From positions 1-5,520 of the forward strand of contig CAMSEX010000085.1 of NCBI GenBank assembly GCA_947057875.1: 5,520 bases of DNA, given 5' to 3'. The stretch comes from an uncultured Clostridium sp. (lineage in GTDB: Bacteria > Bacillota > Clostridia > TANB77 > CAG-508). The translations under genes and the position numbers were made by a program. The notes under the pieces are model-generated. The model was not told the DNA's origin. It ran no database searches and saw only the letters and a list, made by a program, of their open reading frames with translations. Shown here piece by piece: positions 1 to 5,520 of this stretch (position 1 is its first letter; every line of letters begins with the position of its first letter).

Positions 1-746
1 CTCCTGAAAATGTTAATATCAATATTTTCATATTTTTTCCTAAGCTCTTTAATCAATGCCTTTACCTCTTCTCGCTTTGAACTTCCATCTTGATTTTCAC
101 AGGCTGTATAATGCTCAGTAAAGCGACAAGCACACTGAATAAACTCCAATTCATTTCGCTTTGCCCAACGAATAATATTTTCCTCTTTCACATAATATAG
201 CGGACGAATCAGTTCCATTCCTGGATGTGAGGTACTACAAACTTTTGGCATCATGGTTTGCATTTGAGCACCATAAAGCATTCCCATCAGCGTTGTTTCA
301 ATCACATCATCAAAATGATGTCCAAGCGCAATTTTGTTGCACCCAAATTCTTTTGCCTTTTCGTACAAATAACCTCTTCTCATGCGCGCACACAAATAAC
401 AAGGGTTATTCTCAATATTTACCACACGATTAAAAATATCTGTCTCAAACATGGTAATTGGAATATTTAAAGTTTTTGCATTTTCAATAATCTTTTGCTG
501 ATTAACCTCATTATATCCCGGATTCATTACCAAAAACACAAGTTCAAAATTCATTCTGCGATGCTTTTTCAATTCTTGAAAACACTTCGCCATTAGCATC
601 GAATCTTTTCCACCAGAAATACAGACAGCAATTTTATCGCCATCTGCAATCATTTCAAACTCCTTTATTCCTTTCACAAATTTTGTCCAAATCTTATTTC
701 GATAAGTCGTTATCAAACTTTTTTCAATTTCTTCATACTTTTCCAT
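1..746 (-). CDS. ttcA: TtcA-like PP-loop ATPase, tRNA 2-thiocytidine synthetase family (3' end outside window)
   Basis: I read 248 codons from ATG at 746 to the left edge with no stop. The N-type ATP pyrophosphatase loop SGGKDS is at residues 44-49, a CxxC (CYLC) at 116-119 is followed by RMRRG, LGHHFDD is at 141-147, and a second cysteine pair, CAC, is at 205-207. In E. coli TtcA, which binds an Fe-S cluster, the second motif is CxxC; the CxC form here marks a related branch, so the exact tRNA target is uncertain. The family activates C32 of certain tRNAs with ATP and replaces its oxygen with sulfur in the cytoplasm. The ATG lies 5 bases after the tcdA TAA, with only a weak ribosome site (GCAGG), so translational coupling to tcdA is likely. 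The same reading frame is open upstream into the unshifted tcdA frame. Family assignment is firm; the symbol is by similarity. Confidence 0.88.
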   Translation of the reverse strand, partial: MEKYEEIEKSLITTYRNKIWTKFVKGIKEFEMIADGDKIAVCISGGKDSMLMAKCFQELKKHRRMNFELVFLVMNPGYNEVNQQKIIENAKTLNIPITMFETDIFNRVVNIENNPCYLCARMRRGYLYEKAKEFGCNKIALGHHFDDVIETTLMGMLYGAQMQTMMPKVCSTSHPGMELIRPLYYVKEENIIRWAKRNELEFIQCACRFTEHYTACENQDGSSKREEVKALIKELRKKYENIDINIFR

Positions 747-751
747 CAACT

Positions 752-1436
752 TTAAACCTGCTTTATCAAATCTTTTACAACTTCTCCAGCCATGATCAAA
801 CCTGCCACAGATGGCACAAAAGAAACACTTCCGTGGAACCTTCTTCCCAGTTTTGATTGGCTCCTCCTTTGAATATACCACCTTTAAGTTCCCAATATTT
901 CTTGTTTTCAACTCTTTTCGCATCACTTTGGCAAGCGGACAAACTGAAGTTTTATAAATATCAGCTACTTCAAACTTTGTTGGGTCCAACTTATTGCCAG
1001 TTCCCATACATGAAATAATTGGAAGATTTAAGTCCTTTGCCCTTACCACTAATTCTATCTTCGCAGTCACTGTGTCAACACAATCTACAACATAATCCAT
1101 TGTTTCATCCAAAATTTGTGGACTATCTGGCAAGAAAAACATTTGCAAAGTTTGAATTTTTGCCTCTGGATTAATTTCCAAAATTCGCTCTTTTGCCACC
1201 TGTACTTTTACCTTCCCAAGCGTTTCTTTCGTCGCAATGATTTGTCTGTTCAAATTTGTAATATCAACTGTATCGTTATCAATCAGCACAAAATTTCCAA
1301 TTCCAGCCCTTGCCAAACCTTCCACAACATACGAACCAACGCCACCAATCCCAAAAATAGCAACTTTCGCTTTGTATAGGCTTTGCAAATTCTCTTTTCC
1401 GATTAAACTTTCTGTTCTCAAAAATTGATTTTGCAT
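752..1436 (-). CDS. tcdA: TcdA/CsdL-like tRNA threonylcarbamoyladenosine dehydratase, needs one +1 frameshift
   Basis: This is a ThiF/HesA/MoeB-fold ATP-dependent enzyme. The family dehydrates t6A37 of tRNA to the cyclic form ct6A. The start is ATG at 1436 with AAGGAG a few bases upstream. The nucleotide loop GIGGVGS is at residues 29-35, the acidic stretch LIDNDTVDITNLNRQ at 52-66, and the family C-terminal block (SKEEPIK at 189-195, then GSVSFVPSVAGLI at 202-214) is near the end. No zinc-binding CxxC pair is seen, as expected for TcdA and unlike MoeB. The frame upstream of 833 reads Pro then CGG; the family block continues only if one base is skipped there. The corrected protein has 227 residues and ends at TAA 754-752, 5 bases before ttcA. 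Without the shift, translation runs in frame into ttcA. Neighbouring ttcA makes a tRNA-modification operon. Confidence 0.88.
830..833 (-). other. +1 frameshift site in tcdA (CCA CGGA AGT)
   Basis: The zero frame reads GTT CCA CGG AAG and then leaves the TcdA family sequence. Reading CGGA as one residue, or skipping the C and reading GGA as Gly, gives V-P-G-S-V-S-F, the expected conserved C-terminal block, and reaches TAA at 754-752. The CGG is codon 202. A purine-rich AAGAAGG sits a few bases upstream and resembles a Shine-Dalgarno stimulator, but the other two sites lack a clear equivalent. Confidence 0.8.
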
Positions 1437-1455
1437 GATTTCTCCTTTTGTAAAG

Positions 1456-1484
1456 ATTATACCATAAAATTCTTTTTTTAGCAA
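1456..1484 (-). promoter_or_regulatory. Promoter of the tcdA-ttcA operon
   Basis: On the minus strand, TTGCTA (1484-1479) is separated by 17 bases from TATAAT (1461-1456), which is preceded by TGG, close to an extended -10. Transcription would begin near 1449, giving a very short leader before the ATG at 1436. It lies just downstream of the copA terminator, so the two operons are separate units. Confidence 0.8.
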
Positions 1485-1494
1485 ATTTTTCCAT

Positions 1495-1528
1495 AAAAAT
1501 AGAAGACTGTATAAAATACAGTCTTCTA
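1495..1528 (-). terminator. Hairpin terminator of the csoR-copA operon
   Basis: A perfect 12-bp inverted repeat, AGAAGACTGTAT (1501-1512) and ATACAGTCTTCT (1516-1527), has a 3-base loop and can be extended by one A-T pair. On the minus strand it is followed by ATTTTTAT. The copA stop codon TAG (1528-1526) is inside the first arm. The U-tract is short, so termination strength is uncertain. Confidence 0.75.
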
Positions 1529-1726
1529 CTTTACCTCAAACCCTGCTTCTTCAATCACTTCCTTAATTTTGCTATCTTCAATTTCTCTCGTACTTTCAAT
1601 TGTTGCATTTTTATTCTCCAAACTTACTTCAACCCTTGTCACACCTTCGATATTCCCCAGTGCCTTTTCAACACTTATTTTGCAATGATTACATTGCATT
1701 CCTTCAATAAAAATTATTTTTGTCAT
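1526..1726 (-). CDS. Possible internal start producing a CopZ-like copper chaperone from the 3' end of copA
   Basis: Inside copA, in the same frame, a strong ribosome site AAAAGGAGG (1743-1735) lies 8 bases before an ATG at 1726. The product would be 66 residues, beginning MTKIIFIEG and carrying the Cu-binding MQCNHC. This is the size and fold pattern of a free CopZ chaperone, which passes Cu(I) to CopA and CsoR. The preceding linker is charged (Glu/Lys-rich), so the SD could be partly a by-product of EKEEK codons. In E. coli a CopA-derived chaperone is known to be made by -1 frameshifting in copA; here initiation inside the gene would give a similar result. Inferred, not shown. Confidence 0.5.
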   Translation of the reverse strand: MTKIIFIEGMQCNHCKISVEKALGNIEGVTRVEVSLENKNATIESTREIEDSKIKEVIEEAGFEVK

Positions 1727-4056
1727 CCATTTTTCCTCCTTTTCTATCTCATATTCTGGATTGATGCTCACATCCATCCCTATTTTCTTACTTTTGAAAT
1801 TTCGTAATCTAAGTGCATTCATCACAACACAAACAGAACTCAAACTCATAGCTGCTGCTCCAAGCATCGGATTTAGTGTTAGCCCAAATGACAAATAAAA
1901 TACGCCTGCTGCAATTGGAATTCCAATCACATTATAAAAAAATGCCCAAAATAAATTCATTTTTATATTGTGTATTACAGACTTACTTAAATCAATTGCG
2001 CTTACCACATCTAGTAAACTATTTTTCATCAAAACACAATCCGCACTTTCTATCGCAATATCCGTTCCGTTACCTATCGCAAGCCCCACATCTGCCCTCA
2101 CAAGTGCTGGACTATCATTAATACCATCTCCCACAAATGCCACTTTCTTATCATTTAGCTGTAATTTTTCTACTTCTCTTTCTTTATCTTGTGGAAGGAC
2201 CTCTGAAATTACTTTATCAATTCCAAGTTCCTTTCCAATTGCATTAGCCACAAACTGATTATCACCAGTTAGCATTACCACTTCTATTTGTTTTTTCTGT
2301 AGTGCCTGAATCGCTGCCAAACTATCGCTTTTTACTTCATCTGAAATTTCAATAGCTCCCATAACTTTATTTTGAATTCCAACAAAAATTATCGTTCTTG
2401 CTTCATTAATTTTGCCCATAATAGGCTTTACATCCATTTTATTTTCTTCCATAAAAGTACTATTTCCAACAAAATACGCTTTCCCCTTAAGTGTTCCTTG
2501 AATACCTCTTCCAGGTATATTCAAAAAATCTTTCATATTTAATAACTCAATCTTTTCTGTCTTCGCTTTTTCAAGCACCGCTTCTGCCAAAGGATGTTCC
2601 GAATTCTGTTCTAAACTTGCTGCAATTTGCAATAATTTTCTTTCCTCTATCCTACTTACAATTCGTACAACTTTGGGCTTTCCGTCTAGTAATCGTTCCT
2701 GTTTTATCAAGCACAACAGTGTCAACCAAATGCAAAGTCTCCAAACTTTCTGCTGATTTTATCAAAATTCCATTTTCTGCTGCTTTTCCAGTCCCAACCA
2801 TAATTGCAACTGGTGTTGCAAGCCCCAAAGCACAGGGACACGAAATCACTAATACCGCAATTCCAACACTTAATGCAAATTCAAAACTCTGTCCTTGCAA
2901 AATCCAAAAAACACAAGCAAGAAATGCAATCGTAATCACAACTGGCACAAATACACCACTTACTTTATCCGCAATTCTCGCAATTGGTGCTTTAGAGTCT
3001 CCAGCCTCCTCTACCAATTTAATAATTTGCGCAAGCGTTGTATCTTTCCCTACTTTTGTCACTTTCATTTTGCAAAATCCATTTTTGTTCATGGTACCTG
3101 AAACAACTTCATCTCCAACCGATTTTTCCACAGGAATACTTTCTCCTGTAATACTGGATTGGTCAACCCAAGTATTGCCTTCTACGAGGCTTCCATCTAC
3201 TGGAATTCCACTTCCTGGTTTTATCAGTACAATATCGTCAACCACAATTTCTTCTACACTAACTTCAACCTCTTTTCCCTCTCGCAAAACTACTGCTGTC
3301 TTTGGTGCCAAATCCATTAATTTGCGAATGGCATCACTGGTTTTCCTTTTAGACTTTGTTTCCAAATATTTTCCTACTGTTATCAAAGTTAAGATTGTTC
3401 CAGCTGACTCAAAATATAAATCCATCGAAAATTTCTGAACTACATCTATTTTTCCGTGCCCCAATCCATAACCAATTTGAAAAATGGCATAAATTCCATA
3501 CACAATAGCTGCTGCACTGCCAATGGCAATCAAAGAATCCATGTTAGGGCTTTTTTTAAACAATCTTTTAAATCCTACTATAAAATAATTTCGGTTTAAA
3601 TACATGATTGGTAAAACCAATAAAAATTGTACAAATCCAAAACTAAGTGCATTTTCTACTCCATGAAACATATGATTTACAACTTCGGGAATTGGCAAAC
3701 CAAACCACTCATAAAACATGTGATACATCGCAATATACATTAGCGGTACCAAAAAAACAATCGACCAAATTAACCTTTGCTTCATTCCTTTTATATTTTC
3801 ATCTTCACTGTCAATATCTGCTTTTTTTGTCTGTTTCGGAACATCACTCAAAGCAGCTCCATAACCAGCATCTATAATTGCTTTTATGATCGTGTCATTA
3901 TCTAAACAAGTTTCGTCATATTGAGCCACCATATTATTCCCCAGTAAATTGACGTTGACACTTTGCACACCACCGCAGTTTTTTTACTGCTTTTTCAACA
4001 TGCGCCTGACAACTACTACAAGTCATTCCTTGAATCTCAAATTTGACTTTTTTCAT
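1526..4056 (-). CDS. copA: CopA, Cu(I)-exporting P1B-type ATPase with N- and C-terminal HMA domains; needs two +1 frameshifts
   Basis: CopA pumps Cu(I) across the cytoplasmic membrane. The start is ATG at 4056 with AAGGAG 4 bases upstream, 11 bases after csoR. Allowing two single-base skips at CGG codons 28 and 458 gives 842 residues. The first HMA domain has GMTCSSC at 10-16. Eight membrane segments are expected, roughly at 95-113, 138-155, 174-195, 212-228, 365-386, 395-421, 699-720 and 727-750. TGES is at 303-306, the ion-path CPC at 406-408, the phosphorylated Asp450 in DKTGT, the HP motif at 487-488, TGDN at 596-599 and GDGIND at 642-647. Tyr707-Asn708 and the MxxSS near 736 are typical of the Cu(I) subgroup. 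A second HMA domain with GMQCNHC (785-791) closes the protein. Unshifted translation would stop after 40 residues, or after 467 residues at the second site. Every motif outside the shift points is intact, which argues against simple decay. Confidence 0.92.
2681..2684 (-). other. +1 frameshift site in the middle of copA (AGA CGGA AAG)
   Basis: Directly after DKTGTIT the zero frame reads ACT AGA CGG AAA and hits a stop 10 codons after the CGG (TAA/TAG-type stop just below 2655). Treating CGGA as one residue gives T-R-G-K-P-K-V, matching the P-type ATPase pattern TGT-I-T-x-GKP, where the glycine is conserved. Skipping the A at 2687 instead would give T-D-G-K-P, an equally good length; the CGG reading is preferred because it is shared with the other two sites. 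Confidence 0.8.
3972..3975 (-). other. +1 frameshift site near the 5' end of copA (CTG CGGT GGT)
   Basis: The first HMA domain runs in frame from the ATG at 4056 to AVKKL, then reads CGG TGG TGT and stops at TAA 3936-3934. Treating CGGT as one residue gives K-K-L-G-G-V-Q-S-V-N-V-N, the usual HMA-domain continuation. The CGG is codon 28. The upstream A-run (seven A, coding strand) is not the shift point, because homology on both sides fixes it between CTG and GGT. Confidence 0.82.
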
Positions 4057-4067
4057 AAAACTCCTTT

Positions 4068-4367
4068 CTATTGTAATTTTTTTATAACTTGCATCACATC
4101 CTCTAATATATCCGTTTTTCCATTTTGTACATCTCGCCTTACACAGGTTTTTAAGTGAGTTTCTAAGATTTGATTTCCTAAGCTTTTTAATGCTTGACTT
4201 GCTGCTACAATTTGAATTAAAACATCATCACAATAGCGATCTTCTGCAATCATTTGGTTAATTCCTTTAATTTGACCTTCTATAATATTTAATCTTTTAC
4301 TCAAATCTTTTTTTGTTTCCTCATCCCTGTGTGTTAGTCTTCTTTGATTACATTCATTCTTCTCCAT
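4068..4367 (-). CDS. csoR: CsoR, copper-sensing transcriptional repressor
   Basis: This is a 99-residue all-helical DUF156-family repressor. In the apo form it binds DNA as a tetramer; Cu(I) binding releases it. The Cu(I) ligand triad is present as Cys46 (RYC), His71 and Cys75 (THLKTC), matching the C-H-C set of Bacillus and Mycobacterium CsoR. RLNIIEGQIKGI at 25-36 is the family's helix 1 signature. I chose ATG at 4367 because it has AGAGGGA 6-7 bases upstream and lies just downstream of the promoter; the frame is open further up to 4487, but that would cross the promoter and the preceding terminator. It is the first gene of the operon, with copA 11 bases after its TAG, so it most likely controls its own operon through the operator at 4391-4407. 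No unusual codons are seen. Confidence 0.95.
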   Translation of the reverse strand: MEKNECNQRRLTHRDEETKKDLSKRLNIIEGQIKGINQMIAEDRYCDDVLIQIVAASQALKSLGNQILETHLKTCVRRDVQNGKTDILEDVMQVIKKLQ

Positions 4368-4385
4368 TTTATTCCCTCTGACAAA

Positions 4386-4414
4386 ATTATATACCCCCCT
4401 AGGGTATTTGTCAA
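4386..4414 (-). promoter_or_regulatory. Promoter of csoR-copA
   Basis: On the minus strand a perfect TTGACA (4414-4409) is followed after exactly 17 bases by a perfect TATAAT (4391-4386). Transcription should begin near 4379, leaving a leader of about a dozen bases before the csoR ATG. A promoter this strong is expected to be held down by a repressor. Confidence 0.92.
4391..4407. promoter_or_regulatory. CsoR operator
   Basis: The + strand reads ATACCCCCCTAGGGTAT: arms ATACCC and GGGTAT around a 5-base centre on the minus strand. GC-rich arms flanked by AT are typical of CsoR sites upstream of copper operons. It fills the spacer between -35 and -10, so bound CsoR would block RNA polymerase directly. 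Confidence 0.88.
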
Positions 4415-4447
4415 GAAAAAAATCAAAAAGAAGAGCTAAAGCTCTCC
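4414..4447 (-). terminator. Terminator of the surface-protein gene
   Basis: On the minus strand GGAGAGC-TTTA-GCTCTTC forms a 7-bp stem with one G-U pair (4447-4430) followed by TTTTTGATTTTTTT. It lies 15 bases after the TGA at 4464-4462, and its T-rich tail abuts the -35 box of csoR. Confidence 0.82.
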
Positions 4448-4461
4448 TACTCATTATTTCT

Positions 4462-5520
4462 TCACTGGATCTCCCATTGTGTTTCATTCCAATTATTTAA
4501 TATCGCAGAATTCATAGAAACAATTGGAAAGATAAAATTTTCAGGCTCTTTTCCTAATGTTGGCCTATTCCCATTTGAATTATAAACAAACTGATAATTC
4601 ACTGAACCTAAGCTCACACTTCCTACCATGTAATCACAATATGGAGTAGTGCCTGTCTGATTGAACATTACACTACGACTAGCTATCCAATAACTTTTCC
4701 CATCTAATAGCAATTCATAATCCCTATTATTTTTGAAAGAATTTTTCATTGAGTTATTATCTTGATACCAAAATGTCATAAATGGCTGTATATTACTTGT
4801 TGGAAGTAAATATCCTTGACTTGCTCCAGCATCTGTTTTTCCAATCAAACTTGTCTGTTCACTAAAACCCAAACCACTCGCTTTGTGATTTCCATTAATC
4901 ACACTATTTTTTTCTTGTGAATAAATTGTAGGATAATAACTATTTGATCTCCCATATGCACTTGTTACTTGATTTCCATACATTCCAAATGCATTAGCAT
5001 AACGATGTGCTTCAGCTAAAGCACTTTCTGTCATTCTACATTCTATATCTTCTATTTTAATACTTCTTGCTGTAATTCTCCTTTCAGAATTTCCATACAA
5101 ATTGCTACATGCGTCATTTAACAATTTTACTACATTATTATAACCTTGAGCTCCTCCTAATTTTACAGTTCCCCTTGTTTGCGAAACAGGAATCAATTCC
5201 ACTAAATCCCCATTAATGTTCAATACTTTCCAACGATCAATATGAAAATTTTCATCTGTCATACTATTCAATACCATATCTGTACAGTTCTCAGTATCTG
5301 GTGAATTATAATATTGTACTTGCCAATTATAAGTCCCTCTTGGACTATAATATACAATGTCTCCTACTTCCAAAATTTTCTGCCATACCGCATATAATGT
5401 CACATTTTTATTCACTGTAAGGGTTCCAGAAGACGCATATTCTGCTGTTTCTGCTTTGCTATTCGTTGACCAACCTAAAAAATTGTAACCCATTCTAGTT
5501 GGTTTTTTTGAAAAGTCAAC
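4462..5520 (-). CDS. C-terminal part of a surface or secreted protein: Listeria/Bacteroides-type repeat then DUF6273-like domain (5' end outside window)
   Basis: The frame is open from the right edge (352 residues in the window), so the Met at 5493 is internal. The first about 45 residues match the end of a Listeria_Bacteroides (InlB B-repeat-like) repeat: KKPTRMGYNFLGW, then LTVNKNVTLYAVW. Next comes a region starting VGDIVYYSP and containing DRWKVLNINGDLVELIP, YLLPTS, KSYWIASRSV and NRPTLGK followed by FIFPIVSM, a pattern I recognise from DUF6273-type domains found behind such repeats in gut Bacillota. Domain function is not established. No LPxTG anchor or C-terminal membrane segment is seen before the TGA, so attachment, if any, depends on the missing N-terminal part. 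Asn, Ser and Tyr are abundant, as usual for exported proteins. No in-frame CGG occurs. Confidence 0.72.
   Translation of the reverse strand, partial: VDFSKKPTRMGYNFLGWSTNSKAETAEYASSGTLTVNKNVTLYAVWQKILEVGDIVYYSPRGTYNWQVQYYNSPDTENCTDMVLNSMTDENFHIDRWKVLNINGDLVELIPVSQTRGTVKLGGAQGYNNVVKLLNDACSNLYGNSERRITARSIKIEDIECRMTESALAEAHRYANAFGMYGNQVTSAYGRSNSYYPTIYSQEKNSVINGNHKASGLGFSEQTSLIGKTDAGASQGYLLPTSNIQPFMTFWYQDNNSMKNSFKNNRDYELLLDGKSYWIASRSVMFNQTGTTPYCDYMVGSVSLGSVNYQFVYNSNGNRPTLGKEPENFIFPIVSMNSAILNNWNETQWEIQ

Noticed and set aside
830..860. Shine-Dalgarno-like stimulator (AAGAAGG) as a general frameshift signal
   Set aside because: Present upstream of the tcdA site only; the copA sites have no equivalent at constant distance.
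1279..1494. 71-codon minus-strand frame overlapping the start of tcdA
   Set aside because: It is the alternative frame of tcdA and begins inside that gene's promoter region; the ThiF-family protein is in the other frame.
2491..3438. Open frame of 315 codons on the + strand opposite copA
   Set aside because: It is antisense to the conserved ATPase domains, has no ribosome site or recognisable domain, and is explained by codon bias of the real gene.
2652..3968. GTG at 3968 as an independent copA start
   Set aside because: It would begin in the middle of the first HMA domain, after its metal-binding cysteines, with no ribosome site; the true start at 4056 has AAGGAG and is coupled to csoR.
831..3975. 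Simple reassignment of CGG to another amino acid (as inferred for Trp in some Bacillota)
   Set aside because: A three-base meaning would not restore the frame; homology requires four bases per residue at all three sites.
752..4056. The three frameshifts as plain sequencing or assembly errors
   Set aside because: Not excluded, but not preferred. None is in a homopolymer, all add one base of the same form before GG in the same codon phase, and all create the only in-frame CGG codons of the window. Raw reads would decide.
1526..4056. copA as a decaying pseudogene
   Set aside because: All catalytic, ion-path and metal-binding motifs are intact on both sides of each shift, there is no in-frame stop other than those caused by the shifts, and promoter, operator and csoR are in perfect order.
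4068..4487. Longer csoR starting at 4487
   Set aside because: The extension would cross the csoR promoter, the operator and the terminator of the preceding gene, and has no similarity to CsoR; the ATG at 4367 has a good ribosome site.

Overview
The window is AT-rich DNA with every recognisable gene on the minus strand. Strong Shine-Dalgarno sites, consensus sigma-A-type promoters, a CsoR/CopA copper module and a Listeria/Bacteroides-type surface repeat point to a low-GC Gram-positive bacterium (Bacillota, perhaps an uncultured gut-type lineage). The sequence does not allow a species to be named.

Layout, in the direction of transcription (right to left). (1) 5520-4462: C-terminal part of a large surface or secreted protein, ending in a terminator at 4447-4415. 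(2) 4414-1526: a copper-efflux operon. It has a consensus promoter whose spacer contains a CsoR-type operator, then csoR, then copA, a Cu(I) P-type ATPase with heavy-metal-binding domains at both ends. The C-terminal one looks able to be made separately as a CopZ-like chaperone from an internal start. The operon ends at a hairpin terminator that includes the copA stop codon. (3) 1484 to the left edge: a promoter followed by two tRNA-modification genes, tcdA (ThiF/HesA family, ct6A37 formation) and a ttcA-like PP-loop gene cut by the window edge.

The main discovery is that copA is broken twice and tcdA once by what look like single-base insertions. All three breaks have the same form: the upstream frame reaches a CGG codon, and protein homology resumes if one base is skipped, so the four bases CGGN (CGGT, CGGA, CGGA) stand for one residue, expected to be glycine. 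I checked every CGG on the coding strand. There are 16; three are in frame, and those three are exactly the three frameshift sites. The other 13 lie out of frame and disturb nothing. CGT, CGC, CGA, AGA and AGG are all used as ordinary arginine codons. This suggests that CGG has no normal arginine meaning here and instead acts as a +1 frameshift or four-base codon. Sequencing error remains the main alternative, but it would have to produce the same codon and phase three times.

How the genes would work together: copper inactivates CsoR and opens the csoR-copA promoter. Full CopA then needs two +1 shifts, while the CopZ-like product from the internal start needs none. In the other operon, shifted ribosomes end TcdA at a TAA just before ttcA, whereas unshifted ribosomes read straight into ttcA in the same frame and would give a TcdA-TtcA fusion.
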